Source: Myxococcota bacterium (GTDB lineage: Bacteria; Myxococcota; B64-G9). Taken from it: a stretch of DNA of 64,000 nt. The translations under genes and the position numbers were made by a program. Position 1 is the first letter of the stretch. Each line of letters begins with the position of its first letter. The notes below the pieces were generated by a model. The model saw only the letters and a program-made list of their open reading frames with translations. It was not told where the DNA came from and did no database searches. The stretch covers positions 124,001-188,000 of the forward strand of contig JAKLGA010000008.1 in assembly GCA_022710975.1 (NCBI GenBank). The letters are read 5' to 3'. Positions 42,445 through 50,546 of the stretch are shown here, in pieces.

Positions 42445-42474
42445 TTGATCACCGCCCGCGCAGCGTGCTAATCC
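42445..42474 (+). promoter_or_regulatory. Promoter of the OmpA-domain gene
   Basis: TTGATC (42445-42450), an 18-base spacer and TAATCC (42469-42474) preceded by TG at 42466-42467 (extended -10). Confidence 0.45.
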
Positions 42475-42500
42475 TCCTGCTGGGAGGGAGGAGGACGACG

Positions 42501-43520
42501 ATGCTCCGCGCTGTCTGGGTGGCGATGGCCTGCCTGCTCGCGGCCACTCCGGTGGCCCGGGCCGGCAACGTGGTGGACGTGCGCCTGACCGACAAGGTGG
42601 TGCCCGGCCAGCAGCCCTCGCTCAGCGTGGACGCACAGGCCGACCTCGACTCGCTGGTGCTCACCCTGAAGGGCGACGGCGGGCTCGCGCTGAGCGAGCG
42701 CCGCGCCAGGATCCCGCGCCAGTCGAGCCGCTCCTTCCCCCTGCCGCAGGTGAAGCCCGGCAAGGTGCGCTGGCGGGGCAGCCTGGAGGTGAAGCTCGCG
42801 GACGGCACGGGCGGGGCCATGCCGCTCGACTTCACCACCGAGATCATGGCCTCCATGGAGCTCCGCGTATCGGCCGGCGACCTCGATCTGGAGCGGCGCA
42901 GCCTGCTGCTGCGCGCGGCGAGGCCGGTGGCCTCGGTCGACTGGAGCGTCACCTCGGAGGAGGGCCTGGAGCTCGGCCAGGGCACCTTCAGCCCGCCCGC
43001 CCCGGCGCGGGAGGTGCGCCTGGGCTGGGAGCAGAACCCCGGCACGGTGCTGAAGATCGCGCTGCTGGCCCGGGACGGCGAGGGTTTCACCGAGAGCCTC
43101 GACCTCTTCCCCTGGCGCTGGAGCGTGCCCCACGAGGAGCTGGTGTTCGAGACCGGCCAGGCCGACGTCCTGCCCACCGAGGCGCCCAAGCTCGATCGCT
43201 CCTACAAGCTCATCCAGGAGGGCCTGGCCAAGTACGGCAAGCTGCTGCCGATCAAGCTGTACATCGCCGGCCACACCGACACCGTGGCCGCGGCCGAGAC
43301 CAACGATCGGCTGAGCGAGCAGCGGGCGCTCAGCATCGCCCGCTACCTGCGCGCCAAGGGGTTCAGGCAGCCGATCTTCTACCAGGGTTTCGGCGAGCGG
43401 CTGCTCAAGGTGGAGACGCCGGACGAGACGGACGAGCTGCAGAACCGGCGGGCCGAGTACCTGCTGGCCGCCGAGCCGCCCCCCATGCAGGGCGCGCGGG
43501 GCTGGAAGACCCTGCCCTGA
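42501..43520 (+). CDS. Exported OmpA-like peptidoglycan-binding protein
   Basis: A 339-residue protein with a signal peptide (1-22, ending ARAGN). The first 200 residues are beta-rich without a known motif. Residues about 215-325 are an OmpA/MotB C-terminal domain: FETGQADVLP, YIAGHTDTVAAAETNDRLSEQRA and a closing NRRAEYLL, which binds diaminopimelate in peptidoglycan. It is probably a periplasmic wall-binding protein; there is no N-terminal barrel. GGAGGGAGGAGG precedes ATG 42501. Confidence 0.85.
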   Translation: MLRAVWVAMACLLAATPVARAGNVVDVRLTDKVVPGQQPSLSVDAQADLDSLVLTLKGDGGLALSERRARIPRQSSRSFPLPQVKPGKVRWRGSLEVKLADGTGGAMPLDFTTEIMASMELRVSAGDLDLERRSLLLRAARPVASVDWSVTSEEGLELGQGTFSPPAPAREVRLGWEQNPGTVLKIALLARDGEGFTESLDLFPWRWSVPHEELVFETGQADVLPTEAPKLDRSYKLIQEGLAKYGKLLPIKLYIAGHTDTVAAAETNDRLSEQRALSIARYLRAKGFRQPIFYQGFGERLLKVETPDETDELQNRRAEYLLAAEPPPMQGARGWKTLP

Positions 43521-43530
43521 GCCCGGGCCG

Positions 43531-45840
43531 TCAGGGCGCGAGGTCGAGCTTCATCCAGAAGAAGTCCTCGTCCACGGTGGCGCCGTGGCCCTCCTTCTTG
43601 GCCAGCGCGTCCTGCCACAGCACCTCGGCGGGCAGGGGGTCCCAGGCCGCGGCCACCTGGGTGGCCGCGTCTTGCACCGCGCCGTTCGAGCAGGTGTACA
43701 GATCCGGCGCGGCGATGTCGGAGATCGCGGGGGCGTAGTCCTCGAGCGCCGCGTCCGCCTCGTACCAGTAGCCGTCGTAGCGGTACCCGGGCGTTCCGGT
43801 CGAGCCGGTGTACACCTGGCCGGCCACGAACAGGCTCGAGCCAGCGACCGCCAGGCCCTTGATGCGATGCTCCTCGATCTCGTCCGGGCCCTTGCCGGTG
43901 TAGTACACGCCGCCGAAGGAGAACGCGCCCGTGTCCTTGTCCAGCCGCAGCAGCATGCCGTCGCCCTGCTGGGCGTCGAACACGCTCAGGCCGATGCGCC
44001 CGCCGGCGTACACGTGCTGGCCGGACACGTACACCACGTTGGTGTTGCTGCTGTCGTTCGCGCCCGCGGGGTAGGTCTTGCCCCACAGCAGGCTGCCGTC
44101 CGCGCCGGCGATCTTGAGCACGCTGAAGTAGGTGCTCGCCCCGCGGCGATCCGCGGCCACGACCACGTCCGCGCCGTCGAGCGCCAGGCCGTAGACGTTG
44201 GAGCCCAGCCCCATGTCGACCTGCTTGGTCCAGGCCAGGGTCGGATCGGCCCCGTCGGTGCCGGTGAACCGCATCAGCAGGCCGCGGCCGTTGGTCAGCC
44301 CGCCCACGAACACGGCGCTGGCGTCGGGCAGCGCCACGACGGCGTAACCGCGGTCGTTGTAGCCCACCGCCACGTCGACCGCCCGCTGGAAGAGCAACCC
44401 GCCGTCGACGGCGTCCAGCCCGACCAGGAACACGGAGGAGTTCGAGCCCAGCGTGCCGTGGGCGTTGCCGTCGCCCGAGGTGCCGGTCACGAACACGCGC
44501 CCATCGGCCACCGCCAGGGCGTAGCCCGTGGCGCTCATGCGATCGAGCGGCGAGGCCGCCCACTCGGGCCGCCAGATGCTCTGCCACTGCATGGCGCCGT
44601 CGGCGGGATCGATCTTCAGCACCAGGGCGCCGTTGTTGTTGTTGGTGTTGCCGCTGCTGGCCGCGGCCGCGACGTACAGGTAGCCGTCCGGTCCGTAGAC
44701 CAGGGCGTTGGGGCTGCCGCCCGTCTCGTCGTTCTGACCGGGATCGGTGCACCACTCCCAGGCGTTCTGGCGGCTGTAGATCTTGGCCCAGGCCAGGGTG
44801 CCCTCCGGGTTCACCCGCGCCAGCACCAGATCGTAGTAGAAGCCGTCGTAGCCCGGCACCACCTTGGTCTGCAGCAGGATGAAGGTGTTGCCCGAGGCGT
44901 CCGCCACCATGGCGGTGGCCTGCTCGTCGGTGGAGGTGATGCCCAGCAGCTTGTGCAGGACCGGGCTGGCGCCGGTGAACGGCCGGGCGTCGTCGCTCGG
45001 GCGGCCCGAGCCGGTGACGTTCAGGCTGTAGGACTTGGCGCCGTCGGCGTCGGTGTAGGTCAGGGCCAGGCTGGCGCGCCGCTCCCCCGAGTAGACCGGA
45101 TACAGGCGCACATAGAAGTCGAAGGTGGCTCCGGCCGCGATCTGCACGTCCTGGACCACCAGCACCGGGTGAGCGAGATCGTTAGCGTCCCGCAGGCTCC
45201 ACTCCTCGGCGTGGGAGCCGGCCGCCGGGGTCAGGGTGAGGGTGTTCAGGGTCAGGGCCGCCGCGCCCAGGTTACGCACCGAGAAGATGTCGAGCTGCTC
45301 GCTGAAGAGCGCGATGTTGCTGGAGGCCGGATCGTTGTCGTCGGGCACGTTGTAGCTGCTGCCCGAGTCGTAGTCCACGCCCGCGTGGGTGAGCGTCAGG
45401 CTGGCCTGCTGGTCGGGCTGGCAAACCCCGGCCGCGTCGCAGGTCTCGCCCGCGCCGCAGGTGCCGCAGCTCTGGGTGTTGCAGACCGGATCCAGCCCGC
45501 ACTCGCGCGCGCCGCAGTCCGGGCTGCAGCCGCCCTCGCACACGCCGCTGGCATTGCAGGTCTCGCCCGCGCCGCAGGTGCCGCAGCTCTGGGTGTTGCA
45601 GACCGGATCCAGCCCGCACTCGCGCGCGCCGCAGTCCGGGCTGCAGCCGCCCTCGCACACGCCGCTGGCGTTGCAGGTCTCGCCCGCCTGACAGCTCCCG
45701 CAGCTCTGGCCGCACACGGGATCCGTGCCGCACACGCGGTTCCCGCACTCCGGCGTGCAGGTCTCCTCCTCACCACACCCGACCAGCCCGAGCCCCGCCA
45801 TCCACGCCAGGGCCAAGCACACCGCCAGAGTACGCCGCAT
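43531..45840 (-). CDS. Cys-rich repeat lipoprotein with beta-propeller-like body
   Basis: A 769-residue lipoprotein (lipobox LGLVGC, Cys at about 22). Residues 25-145 hold three Cys-rich repeats of about 39 residues (CGARECGLDPVCNTQSCGTC type), two of which are identical at the protein level. An Ig-like segment follows (about 150-265), then about 480 residues of repeated blades (GNTFILLQTKV, DGYLYVAAAAS, DGRVFVTGTS, DASAVFVGGLT), as in SBBP/PQQ-like propellers. The protein is expected on the surface. ATG 45840 has GAGG upstream. Monocistronic. Function unknown. Confidence 0.75.
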   Translation of the reverse strand: MRRTLAVCLALAWMAGLGLVGCGEEETCTPECGNRVCGTDPVCGQSCGSCQAGETCNASGVCEGGCSPDCGARECGLDPVCNTQSCGTCGAGETCNASGVCEGGCSPDCGARECGLDPVCNTQSCGTCGAGETCDAAGVCQPDQQASLTLTHAGVDYDSGSSYNVPDDNDPASSNIALFSEQLDIFSVRNLGAAALTLNTLTLTPAAGSHAEEWSLRDANDLAHPVLVVQDVQIAAGATFDFYVRLYPVYSGERRASLALTYTDADGAKSYSLNVTGSGRPSDDARPFTGASPVLHKLLGITSTDEQATAMVADASGNTFILLQTKVVPGYDGFYYDLVLARVNPEGTLAWAKIYSRQNAWEWCTDPGQNDETGGSPNALVYGPDGYLYVAAAASSGNTNNNNGALVLKIDPADGAMQWQSIWRPEWAASPLDRMSATGYALAVADGRVFVTGTSGDGNAHGTLGSNSSVFLVGLDAVDGGLLFQRAVDVAVGYNDRGYAVVALPDASAVFVGGLTNGRGLLMRFTGTDGADPTLAWTKQVDMGLGSNVYGLALDGADVVVAADRRGASTYFSVLKIAGADGSLLWGKTYPAGANDSSNTNVVYVSGQHVYAGGRIGLSVFDAQQGDGMLLRLDKDTGAFSFGGVYYTGKGPDEIEEHRIKGLAVAGSSLFVAGQVYTGSTGTPGYRYDGYWYEADAALEDYAPAISDIAAPDLYTCSNGAVQDAATQVAAAWDPLPAEVLWQDALAKKEGHGATVDEDFFWMKLDLAP
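45440..45673. repeat. 117-base tandem duplication in coding sequence
   Basis: Units 45440-45556 and 45557-45673 differ at one base (A at 45553, G at 45670). They encode two identical 39-residue Cys-rich repeats. A more diverged third copy follows in the gene. The near-identity indicates a recent duplication or gene conversion. Confidence 0.95.
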
Positions 45841-46032
45841 GTCCGAGTACCTCCTCGAATGAATTTCACCAACTCCGATGCGCCATTGCACGGAGCCACC
45901 CACGCCAGGAGCGACAGAGCGAAGCCATGGTGCCAGCCACGGGGCCCAAAGTCAACCCGCCGGGCGATCCGCAGTGGCGCCCGGTCCCGACGCCGTGGTA
46001 GCCTCACCGCCGGAGTCAACCTGGGAGCCCGC

Positions 46033-47559
46033 ATGCCCAAGCGCATCGGTGAGATCCTGCTCGAGGCCGGCGCGATCAACGCCGAGCAGCTCGAGGAGGC
46101 GCTGCAGGCCCAGCGCCGACACGGCGACCGCCTGGCCAGCACCCTGCTCGGGCTGGGCGCCACGGACGAGCGCACGCTGGCCATGCACCTGTCGCGCCAG
46201 CTCGGCGTGCCCTTCGTGGTGCTGTCCGCCTCCGCCGTCTCGCTCGCGCTGCTCGACGGCTTCCCCCGGGAGCTGGCCGCCAAGGCCGAGGCGCTGCCCG
46301 TGTTCCGCGACGGCCAGGAGCTGTTCGTGGCCCTGGCCGATCCGCGCCACAAGACGGTGGTGGACGAGCTGCGCTTCCTGACCGGGCTCAGCATCGTGGA
46401 GCACGGGGCGCTGCACGGCCCGCTGCTGGAGGCCATCGGCCAGACCTACCGCATGCTCGACATGGGCAGCATCAAGATGTGGCAGGGGCTGGACCTGGAC
46501 GCGCGCGTGCCGCCGAGCCCCCAGGGCCACCTGGCCATCGCCGTGGGCGGCACCACCCCGATCCCCACGCCGGGTCCCATGCCTGCGGCCGCGGCCGGCG
46601 CTCCGCCGCCCGCATCGCCCAGGCCGCCCAAGGCCCACCCGGCCGCGACCACGCTGGACCTCGACTGGGTCTCCGACCTGAGCGAGGGGGGTCCCCCGGC
46701 GGCCCCGCCGGGCCAGCCCCCGGCCCCGCCACGGGAGGCGCCGCCCAGGCAGACCCCGGCGCCCGCCAGGCCGCCCACCACGCCCGAGCCGCCCGCCCCC
46801 AGGGCCTCGGTGCTGGTGGTGGACGACGAGCCGGACATCCGCTTCCTGCTGGCCGAGGTGATGCGCAAGGCCGGCTACCAGGTGGCGGAGGCCGCGGACG
46901 GCCACGCGGCCGTGGCCCAGCTCCGCGCTCACCTCCCGGACGCGCTGGTGCTGGACGCCATGCTGCCGGGCATCCACGGCTTCGATCTGTGCAAGCGGCT
47001 GAAGTCCTCGCCGGCCACCCGGCACATCAAGGTGATCATGGTCAGCGCGGTGTACCGCGGCTGGCGCTACGCCGACGACGTGCGCAAGCTTTACGGGGCC
47101 GACGACTTCCTGGAGAAGCCGCTCCGGCTCGAGGAGCTGAAGCTGGCGGTGGAGCGGGCGCTCGCCAGCCGCGAGACCGTCCACAGCCAGGCCGAGCTCA
47201 CCGCCCAGGCCCGGCAGTCCCTGGAGGCGGCCGCCCTGGCCTACCGCCAGGGGGATCTGGCCGGCGCGGTGCAGCACCTGCAAGCGGCCATCGAGGCCGC
47301 GCCCTTCGCCGCGACCCTGCACTCCCGCCTGGGCAAGATCTACGAGCAGATCGGCGAGGTCTACCGCGCGCTGGCCGCCCTGGACCGGGCGGCCGAGCTG
47401 GAGCCCAGCCTGGCGCACGTCCTCGACCTGGCCCGGCTGTACGAGCAGGCCGGCTTCACCCACAAGGCCTTCGAGGCCTGGGAGCGCGCGCTCCGGCTCA
47501 GCCAGGATCCGGCCCAGCAGGCCGAGATCAAGGCGACCCTGGCCCGCCTGCTGCCCTAG
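46033..47559 (+). CDS. MshEN - receiver - TPR protein
   Basis: A 508-residue soluble protein. Residues 1-140 are a MshEN / type II secretion ATPase N-terminal domain (RIGEILLEAGAINAEQLEEAL, QLGVPFV, LADPRHKTVVDELRFLTG); such domains bind c-di-GMP in MshE. A Pro/Ala linker (about 165-255) follows, then an intact receiver (about 256-375; VVDDEPD, VLDAMLPG, LEKPL), and TPR-like hairpins to the end. No ATPase domain is present, so it is a regulator rather than a motor. GGGAG five bases ahead of ATG 46033. I saw no convincing promoter in the 45841-46032 gap. Confidence 0.82.
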   Translation: MPKRIGEILLEAGAINAEQLEEALQAQRRHGDRLASTLLGLGATDERTLAMHLSRQLGVPFVVLSASAVSLALLDGFPRELAAKAEALPVFRDGQELFVALADPRHKTVVDELRFLTGLSIVEHGALHGPLLEAIGQTYRMLDMGSIKMWQGLDLDARVPPSPQGHLAIAVGGTTPIPTPGPMPAAAAGAPPPASPRPPKAHPAATTLDLDWVSDLSEGGPPAAPPGQPPAPPREAPPRQTPAPARPPTTPEPPAPRASVLVVDDEPDIRFLLAEVMRKAGYQVAEAADGHAAVAQLRAHLPDALVLDAMLPGIHGFDLCKRLKSSPATRHIKVIMVSAVYRGWRYADDVRKLYGADDFLEKPLRLEELKLAVERALASRETVHSQAELTAQARQSLEAAALAYRQGDLAGAVQHLQAAIEAAPFAATLHSRLGKIYEQIGEVYRALAALDRAAELEPSLAHVLDLARLYEQAGFTHKAFEAWERALRLSQDPAQQAEIKATLARLLP

Positions 47560-47560
47560 T

Positions 47561-47584
47561 TTCTACATTCTACAGAACGTGGAA
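47561..47584. terminator. Bidirectional hairpin between convergent genes
   Basis: TTCTACATTCT, two bases, AGAACGTGGAA: ten of eleven positions can pair (one G-U). It fills the 44-base gap between two converging stop codons. AT-richer than its surroundings. Confidence 0.45.
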
Positions 47585-47603
47585 TCGCTGGCCGGGCCTG
47601 GGC

Positions 47604-49001
47604 CTAATGTCCGCCCTTGCCGCGCGGGATGACGTTCCACAGGGTGGCCATGACGATGCCGCCGATGACCGCCCAGGGCAGCGCCCACAGCTTCCACCAC
47701 TGCCAGCCGTGGTTCGTGGTGACCCAGGCCACGACGACCCCGGTCACGGCGGCGGACAGGTACTGCATGCCGTCGAACAGCCCGGCGGCGGTGGCCACGC
47801 CCTTGCGGCCGCCGAAGTCCATGGAGGCCGCCCCGCCGATCATGCCGTGGGCGCCGTTGACGAAGAAGCTGAGGCACGCGAGGCACACCACGGCCCCGTA
47901 GGGACCCAGCGCGAGGGCGTCAGACCCATAGAAGGCCACCAGGCAGACGACCATCCCGATGAAGCCGATCACCACCACCGGCGCACGGCGGCTCTTGAAG
48001 ATGCGATCGGACATGTAGCCGAAGGCGAACCCGCCGGCGATGCCCAGCGCGGCGATGCTCCAGGACAGCAACTGGGGCACGAAGTCCGTGCCGCTCATCT
48101 CGTAGGACTCCTTGAAGTACATGGGCCACCAGGAGTCCACGGTGCTGCGGCGCACCAGGCCGATCATCATGGAGGCGATGGCGATCATCCACATGTGCCA
48201 GGAGGTGAAGATCTTGATCAGCACCATCTTGGTGGTGACCTTCTGGCCCGCCTCGCCCACCACGGCGTCGCCGGTGTCGCGGGACGGGTAGCCGGCCTCC
48301 TCGGGCGTCTCCTTGACGAAGAACAGGTTGAGGAAGAAGAACAGCGCCACCAGCAGGGCCGGGATCCAGAAGGCCCACTGCACCGGCAGGAAGGCGGCGA
48401 TGAAGGGCGCGCCGGAGAAGGCCAGGATCAGGCCGAAGCGGATCAGCACCCCGAAGATGGCGCTGAACGCGCCGCGCTCGCGGATGTGGAACCACTGGGC
48501 GTTGATCTTGACGATGGCCAGGGCCCCGAAGCTCTGGAAGTAGCCGTTCACGCCCCACATGATGGCCATGATCCAGGCCATAGTGCGGGCGTCCACGCCC
48601 CAGGCCAGCGAGGCGGCCTCGAGCACCGTGCGCTCGTGGCCCGTGCCGCTCATCACGGCCGGCTGGAGCACGGTCAGGCACATGGCGCCGAAGGCGCCGT
48701 TGGCGAGCACCACGCCCACCGCGCCGATCAGGAAGGCCTTGCGACCGCCGATCTTCTCGGCCAGGGGTCCGTTGAAGAACACCGACAGGCCGTACACCAG
48801 GGGCAGGATGGTCTCGAACAGGCCGAGATCGTTCTTGGTCCAGCCGAACAGCCCCTGCAGCACCGGCGCCAGGGCCGAGAAGTTGTAGCGGGTCATGTAG
48901 AACAGCGAGTACAGGACGCCGACCAGCATCCAGTTCTGGAAGCGGCGCACCTTGTACTTGGGGTCCTGGAACTCGGCGGGGATGTTGTCCTTGTAGGCCA
49001 T
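47604..49001 (-). CDS. OPA-type MFS transporter (sugar-phosphate/glycerol-3-phosphate permease-like)
   Basis: A 465-residue inner-membrane protein with about twelve helices. FYMTRYNFSALAPVL, GKNDLGLFETILPLVYGLSVFFNGPLAEKIGGRK (in part: WTKNDLGLFETILPLVYG) and GGRKGVATAAGLFDGMQYL are characteristic of the organophosphate:phosphate antiporter family (GlpT, UhpT). An insertion of about 30 residues lies between helices 3 and 4 of the first half. Substrate unknown. ATG 49001 has GGAGGAGG upstream, and it has its own promoter. It lies downstream of the nitrogenase-fold gene on the same strand but behind a hairpin element. Confidence 0.87.
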   Translation of the reverse strand: MAYKDNIPAEFQDPKYKVRRFQNWMLVGVLYSLFYMTRYNFSALAPVLQGLFGWTKNDLGLFETILPLVYGLSVFFNGPLAEKIGGRKAFLIGAVGVVLANGAFGAMCLTVLQPAVMSGTGHERTVLEAASLAWGVDARTMAWIMAIMWGVNGYFQSFGALAIVKINAQWFHIRERGAFSAIFGVLIRFGLILAFSGAPFIAAFLPVQWAFWIPALLVALFFFLNLFFVKETPEEAGYPSRDTGDAVVGEAGQKVTTKMVLIKIFTSWHMWMIAIASMMIGLVRRSTVDSWWPMYFKESYEMSGTDFVPQLLSWSIAALGIAGGFAFGYMSDRIFKSRRAPVVVIGFIGMVVCLVAFYGSDALALGPYGAVVCLACLSFFVNGAHGMIGGAASMDFGGRKGVATAAGLFDGMQYLSAAVTGVVVAWVTTNHGWQWWKLWALPWAVIGGIVMATLWNVIPRGKGGH

Positions 49002-49030
49002 GGGCCCTCCTCCGGGGATGATGCCCGGCC

Positions 49031-49059
49031 ACCGTAGCAGACGGGCCGGACACGGGCAA
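49031..49059 (-). promoter_or_regulatory. Promoter of the OPA-type transporter
   Basis: On the minus strand TTGCCC (49054-49059), a 17-base spacer and TACGGT (49031-49036), the same -10 as dapF and the gene at 23964. Confidence 0.55.
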
Positions 49060-49060
49060 G

Positions 49061-49140
49061 GCGTTCGAGTTTCTAGCCCCGCGTCGCTACGCGCCGCGGG
49101 ACAAGCAATTCTTCGCCCGGGGATTCGGGCTCGAATTGCT
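49061..49140. repeat. Dispersed intergenic element, copy A (double hairpin; likely terminator)
   Basis: GCGTTCGAG, then a GC hairpin (CCCGCG 49078-49083 with CGCGGG 49095-49100), then AAGCAATTCTTCGC. A second hairpin nests AGCAATTC/GAATTGCT (49104-49111, 49133-49140) around GCCCG/CGGGC. The same order is found in copy B at the right edge of the window. Here it ends at the stop of the nitrogenase-fold gene and may terminate it. Confidence 0.55.
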
Positions 49141-50392
49141 AGTGCACGCCCATCCAGGCGTCCAGCAGCCGCTGGGCCTGGGCCACGGCCCCGGCGTAGC
49201 CGAGCTCCGGCAGGGGGTAGATGTAGTGCTTGCGCCGGGCGGGGATGCCGGCCTCCACGGTGGGCAGGCCGGCCCAGCGCGAGTCGCCCAGCTCGAGATC
49301 CGGCCGGACCACGAGCTGGGGCAGTACCGCCGCGCCGTCCAGCGCGGCGCGGAGCGCGCCGAGCTCGGCGGGGGCGCCCAGGGCCAGCCCCTCGGGGCGC
49401 TTGTGACCGGCGGAGCCGAGCAGCTTGTCGAAGGCCGCCTCGCCGCCCTGGCTGCGGTCCAGGAGCAGGACCGGCCCCACGCACAGGCCGAGCTCGAGGG
49501 CCAGGCCGGTCCAGGCCGCGGCGCTGGCCGTGTCGGCCACGATGGCCAGCCGCTTGCCCGCCAGCGCACGCCGGGCAGTCTCCATACGCGGCCAGGCCTT
49601 CTTCTCCTCGCGCTCGAGCAGCCGCTGCACCAGCTCCGCGTCCAGGGCGAGCAGCCGGCCCATGGCCAGCAGCCAGCGGCTGGTGGCGGTCACCCCCAGC
49701 GGCAGGGGGCAGTCCAGCACCTTGCGGCGGGTGCGCTCGGCCATGGCGCGCGCGCTCGTGCCCGCGTAGGGCAGCCGCAGCAACAGATCCGAGCGGAAGG
49801 CCTGGAGCAGGGCCGGCAGGGGCTCGCCGGCCAGGAAGGAGGGGCCCATGGCGACCCCCAGGGCCTCGACCAGCCTGCGCAGCTCGCCCAGGTTGGCGAC
49901 CTGCTCCGCCTCGCGCCGGTGCACGAGCAGCCCGACCAGCGACAGCGTGTGCCGCTCGGCCACCGGCTCCTCCCAGCTCACCAGCTCCAGCAGGCTCCCC
50001 AGCGCGGCGCCGTACCCCGCCCACAGATCGGGCGCCTCCGCGGCCCCGGCCAGCAGCAGCGCGGGGCAGGTCGCATCCCTGCACAGCCTGGCCGCCAGCG
50101 CCTTGAGCGCCCGGCTCCCCTCGACCCGGGCGGTGGTGGCCACCAGGCGCAGCGCGGGTGCGCACCCGTCCACCGGCGGCGGGAGCGTCTTCGCGCCCAT
50201 CCCCAGGTTGCGCCAGCCCACCCGCGCCGTCCGCTCGCAGGTCCAGTCATGGGCGGCGAGGTCCGGCGGCGCCTGCCCGTCCGCGCCGACCAGGCAGACC
50301 TCCACCTCTCCGTCCAGCCCGCAGGCCGCCAGGTACACGCCCAGCGCCCCGCCCTGGCCCAGGGCCCCCGTCGCCGCCTGCTCGCCTGCCAT
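49139..50392 (-). CDS. Orphan nitrogenase component 1 (NifD/NifK)-fold protein without P-cluster cysteines
   Basis: A 417-residue soluble protein. Several blocks match the NifD/NifK/BchN superfamily: AGYGAALGSLLEL, a NLGELRRLVEALG segment, PLGVTATSRWLLAMGRLL (about 231-247), LAGKRLAIVADTASAAAWTGLALELGL, PDLELGDSRWAGLPTVEAGIPARR and a closing LGYAGAVAQAQRLL. In nitrogenases three Cys hold the P-cluster; here the corresponding spots read ATGALG, ADGQAP and TTARVEG, so no Cys. No partner subunit or NifH is present. Enzymatic role unknown. ATG 50392 has GAGG seven bases upstream; GTG 50419 is an alternative. It has its own promoter. Confidence 0.72.
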   Translation of the reverse strand: MAGEQAATGALGQGGALGVYLAACGLDGEVEVCLVGADGQAPPDLAAHDWTCERTARVGWRNLGMGAKTLPPPVDGCAPALRLVATTARVEGSRALKALAARLCRDATCPALLLAGAAEAPDLWAGYGAALGSLLELVSWEEPVAERHTLSLVGLLVHRREAEQVANLGELRRLVEALGVAMGPSFLAGEPLPALLQAFRSDLLLRLPYAGTSARAMAERTRRKVLDCPLPLGVTATSRWLLAMGRLLALDAELVQRLLEREEKKAWPRMETARRALAGKRLAIVADTASAAAWTGLALELGLCVGPVLLLDRSQGGEAAFDKLLGSAGHKRPEGLALGAPAELGALRAALDGAAVLPQLVVRPDLELGDSRWAGLPTVEAGIPARRKHYIYPLPELGYAGAVAQAQRLLDAWMGVH

Positions 50393-50445
50393 CACCAGAC
50401 CTCGCGCCACCGCACCCACCTCCGCCCCACCCCCGGGCGGGCGGC

Positions 50446-50474
50446 AGTATACCCGCGCCGGGACCGCAGTCCAA
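50446..50474 (-). promoter_or_regulatory. Promoter of the nitrogenase-fold gene
   Basis: On the minus strand TTGGAC (50469-50474), a 17-base spacer and TATACT (50446-50451). Leader of about 47 bases. Confidence 0.55.
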
Positions 50475-50494
50475 GCGCGGCCGGGTACCCGGCG

Positions 50495-50523
50495 TTGACG
50501 GCCGGACCCCGAGCCAGTACTGT
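50495..50523 (+). promoter_or_regulatory. Promoter of the DUF2378-like / TraB-like operon
   Basis: TTGACG (50495-50500), a 17-base spacer and TACTGT (50518-50523). It diverges from the nitrogenase-fold promoter; the -35 boxes are about 20 bases apart. Confidence 0.6.
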
Positions 50524-50546
50524 CTGGCAGTCAGGAGCTACCCCGA

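Noticed and set aside
45920-45940. TGGCAC on the minus strand resembling a -24 box
   Set aside because: The -12 element is absent: GG is followed by TC, not GC, at the required 10-base distance.
43585-46032. Long plus-strand frame opposite the Cys-rich lipoprotein gene
   Set aside because: Val/Ala/His-rich shadow translation; only the part from ATG 46033 (MshEN domain) looks like protein.
49139-50392. True nitrogenase or protochlorophyllide reductase subunit
   Set aside because: P-cluster cysteines and partner genes (NifH/BchL, second subunit, cofactor genes) are missing; other Cys residues (24, 52, 104, 109) roughly mimic the spacing but do not align with the motif blocks.
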